Shown: positions 37,707 to 52,300, counted from the first letter of the stretch. The stretch: 64,000 nt of DNA from Trichuris trichiura (GCA_037903355.1 JBAJFE010000019.1:1-64000); one strand, 5' to 3'. Notes: a model not told the origin generated them from the sequence alone. Program-made: numbers and translations.

Positions 37707-40700
37707 ATGCATGATTTTCCGCCGCTGCTGTACGTCGTCTTTTTGGCGGTCGTGGCGCCGCTGGGTAAGTTTCCATTGTTGCTTCAAACAAAGTTGCGCA
37801 TTTCGCCACCGTGCTCGAATTCTCGGCGGGGATTAACGTTAGCAACGGAGATTTCAACCGAAATTGGAAGTTTATCGCGCGCAAAGTTGCCGACAAAAGT
37901 AAAAGGCTTTTCAAGGGTTCCACCCGACTAGCTTTTCGCTTCCAGGAAGGGTCGTCTCCTTACGCAGACAGTGCTTGCAATGAAATGTCCGTGTAGGCCC
38001 AGGTTTCAGCATGTAGCTTAGCAAGCGTACTTTGCCGCCACGTGTCCGTCTTTGCGCATGGCCCCATCCCACGGGTTTTTAAAAGGGAACAATAAACAAT
38101 GAATACGCAGTAGCGGTCGGTTCATAGATAGCCGTTTGTGTGCCAGTTTAAGCCTTTGATTGCCGCTTTGGGTTCCCATTTCCACCCGTCTGTGTCAATT
38201 GTGCTCATCAACGGTTAATCGATGGTTGCTGCGGCATGTTCAAGCTTCCAACGGTCGTTCGGTGTCAACTTCCATCGCCTTGAGACGTCACTTTGATGTC
38301 GCTGGTGGATTTGTTGAACTTGAAGGCGATTGATTGTCACTTAAAACGAGTATGATCAGTCGGGCGTGTAAGCAAGCAATCTCCTTTGACAGACGCATTG
38401 TTCAAGCAGCAAGAGAGACACGGTTTTTTCTTCGACTTTATTTTTTGTCAATACTTTTTTATTGTAGGTTTAAATTCCGCCCCAAATATTCGATTTATCG
38501 TCGAGCCCGCTGATGCGCTCGTCTCCAAAGGCCAAGAAGTACGGTTCGACTGTGCCATTGCCGGTGCCGACGACGAAAGCGTAGATGTGCAATGGCGACT
38601 GAACGGCATCACGTTGGACCGTCGTATGAGAACGTAAGAAGCACTTATCTCTACGCCTTACTTGACGACCCAGTTGTACACACTGACCCAAGTACACCGA
38701 TCTAAATATATTGCCAGAACGGTGCTCCTAATTGATAGAAAGCCCGTCATCTGTCTTTCCAGTGCTTATTGACCATGAACAGCGCGTTACCCGGACAATG
38801 GGCAACGGCGCAACAGGTCACACCGAGTGCGCACTTGGCCTTGTCCAGTATCGGCAGTCCGTGGCCGGCCATTTGGCAGTCCGATCGCGAGCGTCCTATT
38901 CCCCGTAAGTGGTCTGCCGAATAGATAATAGCCGCAGGAAGCCCCAATAGGCTACCGGGCGGTTGACCGTTCAGGAACGCGTCCAATATGCCGTTACAAA
39001 ATGGTCACCGGCTCTTACAGTAAGAGCAGCGATATGCAGGCACTTTTGAGTAGTTGTTTTACGATCAGCTTTCTCAATTTTCTTTTGAGCTTGCTGACCA
39101 GAGTAGATTGTTTAGCATTTGGCTAAGCGTTGGAATCACCTTGATATTGCGTCGTAAAAGGGTCAGGCAACGGCATGTTTGTCCGCTGTTAAGAGAAGAA
39201 AAAGAATGAGATACGCGTTGCCGCTTGAAGCGAAGGTTATAGCTGACAGCAGCAGCGAAATCGGGCCAAGAAAAGTTTTGCCTGGGCGATTTTACTTGGT
39301 CGTTCGCGCGTCGCCGCATGCGAAACGAAGGAAGGAAAAGCGCCGGTCGAAATAGTCGTTTGAACAAACAAGAAGCGTACGTGTAATTTAATTTCGACGC
39401 ATCCCGCAGCCTCAATAGCCGCTCAGCAATTGACTTTGATGAAGCGAAAGAGCGAGACTAATTTTTACCCGTAAAAGTGAACGTAATGTTGCGCTTTTAA
39501 TGTTCACAGCCAACGTGTCCATGGCAACAGGCGCGTAAAGGTAGAAAAACAGCAACACCTCATAAGAATTCCCGCAGGCAGAGTGGCTTTTGTTAAATTG
39601 ATCCCTTCTTGTCGTTACGGTTAAGAGTTCTTCTTTTACTTTCTGGTTGGTCAGTTGATTCGCATGCAAATCAGGCTGCTCCATTTCAATTGAATTAATT
39701 TATGCAAATACAGTAGGCATTGCTTGTTGGCCTTCTTTTGGAACGAAAAATCGTTGCCGGTTGCTGACTAGGAAATGCTCTATTTTGGAAAGCTCAAAAG
39801 CAATAAATAACGTAATAGTTAACGCCTCGATTTTAATGACAATTGGCCATGCACATATTGGTCGAGCAAAGAAATTTCCTACACAGACCAGTAGCTGTTG
39901 GTAAACAAGAACTCCGGCTGCTCTCTCTCTCTCTCTGTCAGTTTCTTTTTAACATACGAGTAAATAAATTTAAAAGGTTCATCTATTTACGTGCATCGTA
40001 TCGGAAGGTCGTCTATTTTTGTTAGCTCGAGTATTTGATTATTAATTCCCTACAGTTTCCGACAATACGTAAAAGAGTGTGTTGGGCGGATAAATTTAAA
40101 TTTATGCCAATTCTCTGTTTGATACGGTTAAAGCGCTTTAGTAGAAGTCAGCTTTTGTAGTTAAAAAGTCGAATGCCCAATCGGTCACGTAGACCAGCCT
40201 TTTTTTGGCTGTGAATAAGTTGCCGCGCAAAGGTTTTTGTGTTTTCTTGAACAACGACGTTGCCCTTTTTCATTCGGTTCGCACTTCCCAAAACGGAACT
40301 GTATAACCTCCGCTGGTTTTGCTATTTTTAAAATTTCAAAGGAAGCTTGGCTGTACGCGCTCTTGCAAGACGAATTGGTTGCTTATTCGCGCGTGTTTAA
40401 CTTGCGGTGTTCGAAGTGTACTAATGCTGATCGATTCGATTGTAAACTGGCCGTACGAAGCGCTTTATAGAACCATTCGAGACTGTTTTTGCGCACTGCT
40501 TACGCTTGTTGATTTTTATTGATTGAAAGCGCTACTTTTTCCGCTTTCGTTTTTCAGATGACCAGCTGGCAATGTTCGATGTTATTTCCAGTTGTTGCGG
40601 CAAACATGTTCACATTATACGCTTGTAGATGATTTAGTAATGCTTCTGGGCGAAAGCTTTTCAAACCCTATCCACTGAACGCTTAGGCTTAACAGTTACC

Positions 40701-43700
40701 TCTCTCTCTCTCACGCGTTATACCGTTGTTTTCTTGTAAACGTCGTATTAAGGCCAAAGAAAAAAATGGGCCGAATTGATTAGCACTGCAGTACTCTATC
40801 ACTGCTAATATGAATCTGCCATGTTGCTGTGTAAAGTTGACGGGCAAAAATTGAGCAAAGCGTCAATGTTGCCTACGCATTTCCATGTTTGTCAACTTAA
40901 GCGTCTCCGGGGATTAATCGGTCAAGTTTATTTTTATTCTCCTAAAAGCTCGCTTGTCCGAGCTGTACTTGCGCGCGTCAATAGTTGAGCTAACGATTAG
41001 CTGGGATAGTTTTTTCTTATTAAACATCTGCTCCATTTAAGGAAAGCGAAACTGCGGTAAAAAGTCCAACGTTTCTTTTTATAGACGCGTGTCCATTTTT
41101 ACAGCTTCCTTTTCTGCAGCGTCGCAGTTATGCGGTGTTATTCGAATCGTATGCGCGCGCTAATGACTTCTAAGCTTTAATAAAAGTTTGAAATATTCTT
41201 CTTCATAAGAAGAACAAGAAAAACGTTGTATGGCGAGTTGTATCCGCGCTTCTCGCGAAAACATAGAGGAGAAGTCTCGTTGTCAAAAAAATATTAGTTT
41301 TTCCTATTTTTCGACTGCTAAAGTATGGATGAGATGTTCCGTAAAATTTCCGCTTTTGACGCGCTAGCATCAATGGGGACGGTTTGTTTTTCAGATACGT
41401 TCTGCCAAATTCGTCGCTAGTGATTCCGCCAACTGCCAATGCATTGTTGAGCGCGCAGCTTTCCGACCGAACGGGCACAGATTATTGCCAGTGCGTCGTA
41501 ACTGTTAATAACCAATGGGTTTACGTAAGTCGCAAAGCCAAACTGCATTACGTCGGTAAGGGAAATGTTAATGCTTTGCTCGCTTCCTTTCAACGGGTTT
41601 TGTTTTGCAGACGCGGCTCATTTCAAAGAGGAGCCGTCGAATCGACATGTTGCCGAAGGGTCGACCGTGATAATTCCTTGCAGAATTCAAGGAGGCTCCT
41701 CCGCCTCGCCTGTCAAGGTCACATGGTTCAAGGATGGCGCGCCACTGCCAGGTATTGACGCCATCTTGTCAGATCATATCTCTTAGGATCCTTTTTTCCC
41801 CTTCAGATATGCCGAAGCGTATTACTACCAGTGCGGAAGGCGGTTTTTTGGAAATCCGATCCGTGCAATTTTCCGACAATGGTTTGTACAGTTGCAAGGC
41901 TGATGTTGGCGGCGAAACATTGAGCAGTCGGCAAGGACGCCTTGCGGTTACGTCGAAGAGTGGTACGCGTCTTGGCAAGTTCATCCAAGCAAGCATAATT
42001 AGGCTTGAACGTTCCTTTTAGACGACGATCTAAAATTCGAGGTAAAACCAAAAAACCAAAGAGTGAACGTAGGCGGTTCAGCTTTTCTTCTTTGCTCCGT
42101 TAATGGTCGCCTAAAGCCCAAAGTTGTGTGGTTGAAAGGCTCAGCTGAAGTGAAGTACACGTAAGTTTCATTCGCGAATGGTCGCTTGACGACGACGTCG
42201 AACTGTTTTCTTTTTTTTCTAGTTCGAGGATACGCTTAGTTGGAGAAAGCAGTCTGCTTATAGCTGATGTCCAACCAGACGATCGTGGCACGTATACTTG
42301 CAAAGCATCCACGTCTGAGCGAACGGAGAGCAGCAGCGCTTTACTTGAAGTGATGAGTATGTCTTTGCGCTTAAATACATTGGTTCAATAGTAGTAACAA
42401 TTCATTTTCATATTGAAGCACTGCCTGATTTCTCCAGCAGACCCGAAAACGTGGTCGGTTTGGCCAACGAAGCCATAACGTTTAGATGTGAGGCGAAAGG
42501 TTATCCATCGCCAGCAATTACTTGGTACAAAAATGGCGAAGTGCTCAAGTCATCGGAATACTTTATGGTGATCTTTTTTAAATCGTCAATTTTCGTTGGA
42601 TCAATGACTGGTCGAATTGGACGCATTGCAGATAAACAACACGCATTTGAAGATATCCGGTTTGGTGAAAAATGATCAAGGCATCTATCAGTGCCTGGCC
42701 GAAAACGACGTCGGCTCGGTTCAATCCTCGGCAGTTCTTTTGGTCGAAGCTTCCGGTGAACACGTTTCATCTTTGAGCGGCATGCCTTTATGGTCATTTA
42801 CTTTTTTTTGCAGATTCGCCTGCGAAACTACTTATTGCTGCTGGTTCCAGGGAACCGACGGGTCTTCAAGCTGTACACGTTAGCAGTCGTTACGTGATGC
42901 TTCGATGGAATAGTCCGACCGCTTGGAATCAAACTTTGACAGGCTATAGCGTGTTTTACAAAAGTTTGGATACTCAGAGGTCAGCTAGTTTGCTATCAGT
43001 ATCTAAATGATGATGGCTTAGGGTTTTTTTTCGTATTTCAGGGAACATCAAGTCAATTGTACGCCACCCGAAAATAGAGAATATACCATATCCGGGCTGC
43101 TGCCCAAAAAGACTTACTACTTCAGAGTAGTGCCTATTAGTTCCATTGGCTATGGTTCGTCCTCCTCAACGATCTCTGTCGTCACCGCGGAAGAAAGTGA
43201 GTTGCCATTACTAGGCTATAAGCGACTAAGCAAACATTTCAGAGGACAACCCCTCGGCCGTACAGCATTTAAATGCATACGCTGTAAGCTCGACAAGCAT
43301 TCAAATCCAATGGGACCCACCGGAAACGCACGCTCGAGAGCCGGTCAAATTTTACAAAATCTTCTACGCGGCTGTGGGCGCAAGTTCGCAAAGCGACTTG
43401 AGCCCATCGGCGGGATTGGACGTTGAGGAAACGGAAATCCAGTCGCGCAATACGGCTTACGTGCTGCACGGTACCAAGGAATTTACAAAATACAGAATTC
43501 GTGTTGAAGCTTTCCGCGGCAATGGTACCAGTCATTCCAGCGCTCCAGTATACGTTCGCACCTTCTCCGACAAGCCGACGGCCACTCCAACCGCCTTTAG
43601 CGTGTTAGCTTTGACGTCGGATGTACGTAACCTTTTTCGTCTTCACAATTCGTACGCCCTTGCTTTACTTAGAAAGCTGTTGTGCGTTGGTCACCGCCGC

Positions 43701-46320
43701 CGGCTGACGGTTGTAATGGGGAAATCGTTAGCTATAGAATTCGATACAAAATGAAGGATCGCGGCTCGCGTAGTCAGAATATCGTAGTTGGAAGTCCCAA
43801 AATGGAAACGACCGTAAATAGTAAAGTTGATCGATCATACGCGAAAGGCCAAACTAACTTGCCGTATTTGGTCTTTAAAGATTTAATAGCCGGAGCAACG
43901 TACGTGTTCCGTGTGGCTGCGGCTACAATCAATGGCACAGGGCCGTTCACTCCTTGGAAGGAAGTAGTGATGACAGTGTACGATGGCGAAGGTTGGTACT
44001 CAACGCTTTAAGTCCTTTTTTAGCTCGTACGCTTTTCAGAGTCTCACGTGCCTGGTGGTCCTACGTCGCTGCACCTGCAGGCTACAAGCAATGAAATCAG
44101 CCTTACTTGGACACCTCCGCGCGACGATGGCAATTTAATTCGCGGCTACTTGGTCGGATGGGGCATCAACGTACCCGACATAGAAACGCAGCGCGTTCCG
44201 GGAAACTCAAGAACATTTGTAATACGAAAGCTGCGACCAAACAAAGAGTACGCTGCTACTATATACGAGCATCGCCTTAAACTGACATTTGTGATTGTCA
44301 TTTTTCAGCTACGTAGTTAGCTTGAAGGCGTTCAACAGATTGGGCAATGGTTTTCCAATTTATGAAACGGTTCGGACGGAGGATAAGTCGTCCAAGGATG
44401 TTTCCGTAAGCGTAGAAACTCCCATTGGCCTTCGAGCAGTTACCCTATCGTCCACTGCCATTTCTTTATCGTGGACTGATCGTAATCAGGGTACTTTACC
44501 GCCAAATATTCAAAATGACGAGCGTTACTACACGGTTCGATATACAAGCCACTACGTGTCCGGTGGTCGCTATCGTTACGTGAATACGAGCGAGTCGAGT
44601 TACGTGATCGACGGCCTCAAGCCGGATACTCAGTACGAATTTTCCGTCAAAGCGGCGTTGGGTCGTTTCGAAAGCGAATGGAGCATGACAGCTTTCAACA
44701 AGACTTTCAGCTCCGGTACGCTGTTTACCTTTTTTTCCCCCGTATTTACTTTGTTTATTTGACAATTGCAGCTCCGTCTTCGGCACCCCGCGATTTGACT
44801 ACCATCGATTCCGATTCGGACCCAACGTCCGTTCTGCTCAACTGGCAGCCGCCGAAGCATCCCAACGGAAAGATAACAAGTTTGTCTACTTTTCTTATCT
44901 CTACCCACGTTGGGAAGATAGAAACGATTGTTTTTTTTTCAGAGTACCTCATCTACTATACTTCCGAACCGAAGTTGACCGACTCGAGTTGGATGATCGA
45001 AGGTATACGCGGCGATCGGATGAGTACAACAATAGATGGTTTGATCCCGGAGAAAGATTACTTTTTCAAAATCCAAGCTGTTAATGACCGTGGTTACGGA
45101 CCGGTGTCGGCCGTCAAGCCGTACAGAGCTAGAAGAATGAAATCTGTGCTTGGTCCGGTTGACAGCGCCAACCGCGTTCCTGGAGTTATCCATGCCGAGG
45201 CGACCAGCACGGGGTCACCCAACGCCGATACCAGCTTTTCATGGAACGCGCTTAGTTTGATTATTGCTGTCGTCAGCGGCATTGTGGTCATTTTGGTCAT
45301 TGCGTTGGTTGTCTACCTTTACCGCCAACGGAAGGGTCGTACTCGCGGTTACACTGCCGGAGTGAAGAAGACGTTGCGCGATTCTAAACCGCCGCCCGAT
45401 TTGTGGATCCACCATGAACACCACTCGGTCGAAATGCGCGGCGTAGAGGGTAAAAATTCCGGCTTGGATGGTTCGTCGTTTTGCGACCTTATGCAAATGA
45501 AATCGTGTCGTACGCCAACGCCTCCCATGCCGGATGTTCCACGTTATCAGTCGCTTGCTCGTCAGTTTTTTCTTGTTGAAAGTATTCTGTTCGTTTGTTA
45601 TATTCGTTTCAATTTGTTTAGATGTCCAGCCGGCCAATGGATCTTTGTCCAGAAAGCGTCATCACTTGTCGTCCAATAGCGTTGACGCTGCAGCCTTAAA
45701 TTCTCCACGTTCCTGCGCTGTTGGCCATTCGCAGAAGGCCCCTCAGGTAGTTTACACTGGTCAGAAAGCAAGCGCTCGAGCACAGCTATTGATGAGCGAC
45801 TGCAGTGCCAGCGAAGAATGCGTACCGACCTCGCCTATGCCTACGCCACCAGTGTCTTCCGGCGGAGGTGACAGTCATTCCGATGCATCCGGCCCTACCG
45901 GTCGTAGCAGCAATCCATTGAAATCTTTCGCATTGCTGTCAGTTCCTCCGCCCCCTCCTCCACCAATCAGTAATATTTCACCAAATTCCACTGCGGGAAG
46001 GATGCACTTAGGTATTTCACCAGCTTGAACGTAGTTTATTATGCTTAGGCAAGCGTTATGCCGCTTAATATGTTTTAGTTCGTCCAACTACAGTGGTTGG
46101 TCCTAGCGCATTTTCGAGTCCCAAAAGTCGCGCAAGTAATAATAGCGGCAGTTTTGGAAGCAAAGGCAAAAGGCCACAAGCGCATGTTCAGCAGCAGCAG
46201 CAGCAGCCTTCGCGTAGTTCGCCGTCGTCACAACGAATGACAGGTTCCGTATCCGGAAATAACGGCTACGTAGGCAAAGACGCCGACTGCGAAGTAATGG
46301 TAAGAGAATGTTGTCCTTTA

Positions 46321-46353
<33 letters not shown>

Positions 46354-46489
46354 GTATAGTTGTTCATGTTTATTTTTCGTTTTATTTCAGCGTTCCTACA
46401 GCACCGAAGAGCTGACTGCCCAAATGCAGAATTTGGACAATTTGATGCAAGATTTGAATGCAATTTCAGCGAACGAGTTTGACCTATGA
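37707..46489 (+). CDS. unc-40: Netrin receptor UNC-40/DCC/neogenin
   Basis: Single-pass receptor for netrin that steers cell and axon migration. Coding exons: 37707-37764, 38468-38633, 41395-41555, 41611-41751, 41807-41962, 42022-42160, 42223-42356, 42419-42567, 42632-42755, 42814-42979, 43042-43196, 43243-43622, 43673-43991, 44040-44247, 44309-44715, 44772-44879, 44943-45560, 45622-46011, 46079-46299, 46391-46489. Phase holds throughout, giving 1432 residues (human neogenin 1461). Exon 1 encodes a signal peptide. Four Ig domains span about residues 20-410 and six fibronectin III domains about 411-1070. The transmembrane helix is about 1094-1117 (SLIIAVVSGIVVILVIALVV). All three cytoplasmic motifs are present: P1 near 1139 (KPPPDLWIHHE), P2 near 1294 (NPLKSFAL then a proline run) and P3 near 1401 (STEELTAQMQNLDNLMQDLN). 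Only the first two introns are long. Confidence 0.96.
38634..41394 (+). other. Long intron 2 of unc-40 (2.76 kb)
   Basis: It splits the first Ig domain. It contains a (CT)n run at 39921-39936, another at 40700-40712, and an exon-like stretch at 38763-38904 that does not fit the reading frame. No gene was recognised inside. Confidence 0.7.
46321..46353 (+). repeat. (TC)n microsatellite in the last unc-40 intron
   Basis: About 33 bp of near-perfect TC repeats inside the intron 46300-46390, between the exons encoding the region before P3 and P3 itself. Confidence 0.9.
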
Positions 46490-49313
46490 GGCACCGAGCC
46501 TGCGCGCGCTGTTTCAGGTGTTATTCTCTTTTTCTTTTCTAAGCGCCATACGCCACTGGTGGTTTGCGCGGGAGAAGAGTCACTGCCAACTCTTGTCGCA
46601 TACGCAGTTTTGTGTACTCTCTGGTGCATTCCGCACGAAAGTGTCGAGTTCTCTTCTACCTAAGACAATTCTTTTCATTTTTGCTTTTGCCATTTTTGTT
46701 CATACTTCCGCAATACGTTTTCCGGGTCGTCACTGTTACTTTCTACCTTTCAACGTATCCGGCCTTTTTCTTTCAGTCCTTATTACCGTGTACGCTCTTT
46801 TTTTTTTGAAATTTTACTTGGGCGCCTTTTAAACGACGCCTCTCTGTTGTCTCCCTGTTAACGATTGCTTCGTTGTCTATTCAGGCACACTTTTTACCGC
46901 ATTACCTTCACTGTCGATAGGCAGTCGTTTTTGAAATGCAATATGTTTATTTATTTATGTTTTGAGTGCGACTACGTCATCACGTTGCCAGTCGGCAGGC
47001 GAATTTTTCATACTGTTGTTGCCTCAGTTGGCCTCTCTTCCAATGATCGCCTTACGTACAAAGCGACAAATTGTGCATTTTTATGTTGTACCATCTGATA
47101 AAGTATTATATTGTCTCGTCGGCTGCGCCCAGTTGCCTTTTTTAGGTTTGTTGCCTGTAAAGGTTGGCGCGAGTGTATTTCAATTAAGCTATGCATCGTT
47201 TTACGCTTATTCCTTTCGCACCTGAAAGGCAGGGCATTTTTTGCTTTTTAAAAAGTCTTCGCAAGTCAGTTAACTTTATGTTGCATTGTTTACTAGTAAG
47301 ACCGTCTTAGCATCCTCCTTTGCGCAGAAATTTTCAAGTGGTGTTGATTTACTTTTTTCTTTTAATCATTCGATGATGTGTGATCCATCATAGTCTGGAT
47401 AATGGATAATCTCTCGAAATTCTTCACAATTGATGTACGCAGTTTTGCATTATTTTTAGGTGGTTAAGTGAAGCGCTAGCATGTAGACTTCGCGCCAATG
47501 CTCAATTCTTTTACTTCCTTGAATGATTAGCATACCGGCAAACCCTCGAATACATTAATACTTAACTAAATGATGTAAATTTAAGTAGAATTTGAATACT
47601 GGTTATTTTCGCGCATTTTAGTTAAAAAGCACATAACGCACAGGTCTACATTGGAAACGTCTTGCGAGCTTTTACCCGACGTTATTAGACGCCAACTGTT
47701 GCATCGTATTGAATAAACAAGTCGCGAAGGCGGTATAAAATTTTGAAATTATGGCAGCAGACATGGTACCTGCGAATGAGTTGACTTATCGTAATCTGAA
47801 TTTTTATTTTTTGAACAACCCGTGGCGCCGTTTTTCTTTGGATAGTTAAGAAAGCGTAAGATGCTTTCAAAGAGTAGAAATATCTAAACCCACTTGATTA
47901 CAGTAAGCTGCAGTACCAAGTTTTAAGTGAACGCACAGTTTCTTTGTCTTGCCATCTATTCGGTTCTGTACGCGATTCATTTTTGTTCTTCACCGAAGGC
48001 GAAACGCGAGTAAATCAAAAACCTTGCAATTGAACCTGTTTAAAGTAGCAACTTGCAGAAATGCACTCCGCTCGACTGTGGCGCTACCTATCAAGCAACG
48101 CTCGAAAGGGGCGTTTTGCGCATTTCTGACACATCGCTGCCTTTTAAGGGGGCAGTAATAAGATAGACCCGTATTTTGAGCCGCAAGGAAAGCGCTGCTA
48201 CATTCACTGCCTTATTTCAAGCAGAAGAACAAGCGTTTCACGTTAAGCTACAAAAAGTCTATAAAGCTGGAGTAGGACTAACGTACGGCCGCCTTTCAAA
48301 AAGCCAGGATAACTTCAAACACATCAATACCATACCATTAATAGCACTACAGGATGGAGAATGAATTGATTTTTATACATATGGGGTCTCTGATTACAGG
48401 TGTATAAGTTTTCATGGAGAAATCACATTATATCAGGCTACACCTGCTTTCTATTAATGCTATGAGAAATTTTTTTCTGAAAGGCAATAGTTCAAGCGGT
48501 TGTTGTTTTGAACCGTATCGCTGTGTTTGTTTTTAGTATTACAAACTACTGATACGCGAAATATGATTTTAAAAAAGAATAGACCACAACGTAGTGTAAA
48601 TAAATTTACATAAATCGAAATACATTGAAGCAAAATAAGACTTACGGAAGAGAAAGGCATGCCAACTGTTTTGTCCTGATTTTCATCCTCAAAGTACAGG
48701 AATCCAAGTCAGCGTTGAGATGCGCCAACGCGTCATAGATCGGACGGCAATACCATTATCCCTATAGATTATGTTGATGTGACACACGTACGGAGTCTAT
48801 TTTCTACTCCTTAAATGGAAGAGAAGTTCTGTGTAGATAATTGAAGGTTCTATGGAAGCTTGAGTAGTGTAATGCATTTTCAACAAGCAGCCCGCCTAAG
48901 ACTAGTTAATCCAACCAGTTTGCATGCATGAACAATACATGCTTAGGCTGGGAAATCGCTTAGGCTTAAAGTCTTATCCACCGGCTAAAAGCACGCTGTT
49001 TGATCAATTTTCACAATGGATCACAAAAGTACGCTTTTAGAGTTTAGTTTATTTTGTAGGTATTCTTATTTGGCACCAGAACAGCCTTTCTCTGTATCCT
49101 GCGCGAAGGGGCTATGTCTCCTTGCAGACCAGCCGAACAAATTAACAAGCGCGGCAGATAACGCCTTTTTCGTAGTGCTGACAGCCAACCAACGACAAAA
49201 CCGAACGTTTCCATAGATATCCACTGCTGAGGACAAAAACAACAACAAGCAGCAATGATTGTCACCCGGCACCTTGAAACCAAAAATACACTGCGCCACG
49301 ATAATAACAAGAA
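46490..49313. other. Convergent intergenic region, unc-40 / FAM91A1
   Basis: It holds the 3' ends of two converging genes. An AATAAA at 47712-47717 (+) and an AATAAA on the minus strand at 49048-49053, about 260 bp after the FAM91A1 stop, could be poly(A) signals. No other gene was recognised. Confidence 0.45.
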
Positions 49314-52300
49314 TCATGCGTTCCAGCAAGACGCAGTTCCGTTGATAAAGCTAACATTTCTTCTTGGATACGGCGATTCAACAGCGCTTTGTAATTCTTC
49401 CGAGCGATCCTCGTTGAGGTACTAAAACCGCTGACATATATGCATACGCATGCGCGCGGCAGAGATTACCTGAAATTCCGCAACAAATTTCCTAAATTGC
49501 TGAGCCAAAGTGGAGGAAAGATTTCTAAGCGAATCGGCCCTATAATAACAAGAAAAAGTCACTGTTTACAGCAAACAGTTCGGGCGGGCAACACCCACTT
49601 ACTTGTCCGAGTTAAGCAGTTGAAAACTGGCTAAGCGTCCGCAGACTTGATCATTTAGGTCAAAGTTGAATAATGGCAGCCCGAATACGCAATCGAACAA
49701 CGCCCAGTTGGCATACTCCTGCTCGGCGTCGCACAGGTAGGCTGCAGGCAATTTCCGAGGGTCCTTATGGCTCAATGAAGCTTTGCCAAAAAGATCGTCC
49801 GATTTTTCAACGGCGTTTTGTACAGACTGCACAGAACTATTTCCCACTAGTATCAAAGTAATGTAGCCGCATAAGTTGTTCAGTTGCAAGTATCGAACAG
49901 CTCTGTCGACAACGGGGTGTTCCTCCAATGGACCTACGCGTTTTTAAAGTGCTGCAAGTGAGTTGAATAACGAAATAATAATTACCGCGAAGCCTTTCGG
50001 GGTTAGAGGCTTCGATAGGGTCTCGAGGGAAAGGGATATGAACAACCTGCATGTTTTCAGCTTCGCAGTTCAAACCCTTCGGATTAACATGTGACGGCAA
50101 ATGCTTGATAATAATGCAAAAATATGTACCTGCAAGAAGACGGCTGAATGTAGTAGCAGTTCGTTAATAACGACTAGACAATTGCTGGTACGCAAAATGC
50201 TAGGATCTTGGGTGCCCCATGAGGTTACCAGCACGCTGCTGTAACGCTGAACATAAACGCAATAACGCAGATGACTATCGTAACCTAAGGAAAGATTATA
50301 CCTTAAAAGGTTGAGGCAAACGCTTCAATCGATAACCCTTCATTAAAAGCAAAGATAGCGGCCCGTCTCCTACTCTGCTGTACAGAAACAGTTGAAACCA
50401 AGCGGTGGTTGCCTACAAGGGAACAACACGCAGTTGAGAACAGCAGACAAAGGCGGCGAGCTACCTCCGAAGTCAGAGGTCCCAAATGGGCAATCATGGA
50501 GGAATCAACAGCACAAGCTTCAACATTCAACGGAGCAATAGAAAGGATGATCCTGCAAAAAAAAACAATTCGCAGAAATAGCTTACAAATTCAAGTTAAA
50601 CCTATAATTTTTGGTCAGCAGTCGAATTCGAGCTGCGCGGTCCAATCCCATCAGACTTTCGCAGCGAATAAGGTCCAAGTCGGCAATGGAGCGCAAAAAT
50701 CGAATCGTCTTTTGTAGTACTCTGATGTACTGCGTATGAAGGGTCAAGTCGACGCTGCCAGCGTTTTGCACCTACAAACTGTATTCATCGTACGCTGGCC
50801 AGACGGAATGCGTCAATAATGGAATAATACCTTCTCCAGTTCCAAGAGTAGCGAATCCAGCGACTGGCCACCCAGCTTGCCAACTTCAAAAAGGGTAACT
50901 GCGTGACATTTAAGGCTCTGAAATATTTTTCCATTCTACTGAAAGTTTAAACGTCTTTACATACGCTGGATAAATTTCCCATCATAAGAAAGGCGGTAAG
51001 ACTTGAGTCAAAGAGTAAAGCGATTTTTTTCGCCTCTGAGCTGTCGGCTGAAAGCGCTACCAACTCGGAAACTGCAATACCACAGACGGTACGCGCGTTT
51101 CATAGCCAAAATGAGCAACCAGCCTACCATTGTCCTCCGAGTCAAACAGAGAGTCTTCCATTGACGGCAGTCTTTCTTGGATGGAAGTAACAAGGGCAGA
51201 CGATAGGTCGATTAAGTTTCCATTATCTTTTGACCTGTTGGAATGCATCATGTTTTGAACAAGCCATTTCTGTAGTTGATATACTCTTTGAAGTCTCCCC
51301 AACTGCGATTCGAAATTGAATCGGTTGAATTGTTCTGGTTTTTCCTGTGGGCGAAACCGAGTTGATAGAATACGGATACTGCGTTCTAAAAAAGGAATTC
51401 AAGCTTGTCTAAGACTTCAGATCGAAGCCAACAGAGCGCGACTGGAAAAGCAAAGTCGTACCTGCACAAGGTTCACATCCAATTGAAGAACGTGCGCCAA
51501 CTGAAACAACTGTTGTAAGCAGGCAGGTAGATCAGCATAAGCGAACCTCTTCAACGGTGGTATTCTGATCAATGGAGACGAACACTTTGTACATTACAGT
51601 TTCGAAATAGTCACCGGTGACGCGATTCATCACGAAGCCATCAAGAGTGGGAACTGAAAATATGCATACGTATTCATCGAAAGAAGGTTCATTTTCTCAA
51701 GCGAGAAGTCTGCACCAACAACACAGTCATTCTTCGATACGGGTACGTCAAAGTAGATCAGACCTCTCGCATACAATGTTTGTACAGCCTCAATGTCAAA
51801 GTTAGCAACCGGCGAGGGCCCTCTATCGATCAAGTAATCAATCAAAGCCTTTTCTTCCGCATTAAGATCCTGAAACAGGCAGTGGACGAATGGAAAACGA
51901 AAAGAATTTTTCAATTACCACAATGTCATCTTCCAAGAGGCTACCCGTTTCCACTAGCCACCAAGACTGTATGTCGAATCTTACGGGTATTCGAGGTAGC
52001 AAATCCCGAATGGCCTTTTTGGAACTTGACTTCTGAAAAGTAAAGTTCGCCAACGCGCAATTGACATTGCGCCTACCTTCAACGATCGACATTGGTTCAT
52101 AAGGTTAATATATTGATTGCGTCCAATTCCGAGAAGACGAAGACCTTGAAAAAATGGCTTATCTCTGAAATTGAAAAAAAAAGCAAAGCTACGCGGCTTA
52201 CAGTCAGCCGCCGTGAAGTTAGGTAGCGTGTCGTAGCTCTTCTCTTGAATCATAAGATCCTGAAAAATATACATACGCTGCAAGCTTTGGCCAATTGCTA

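Noticed and set aside
38763..38904. Exon-like stretch in unc-40 intron 2 with good acceptor and donor and an Ig-like TECALG motif
   Set aside because: Joined from the normal donor at 38633 it hits a stop, and the true second half of Ig1 is at 41395-41555 in correct phase. An alternative exon would need a different upstream donor; there is no support.
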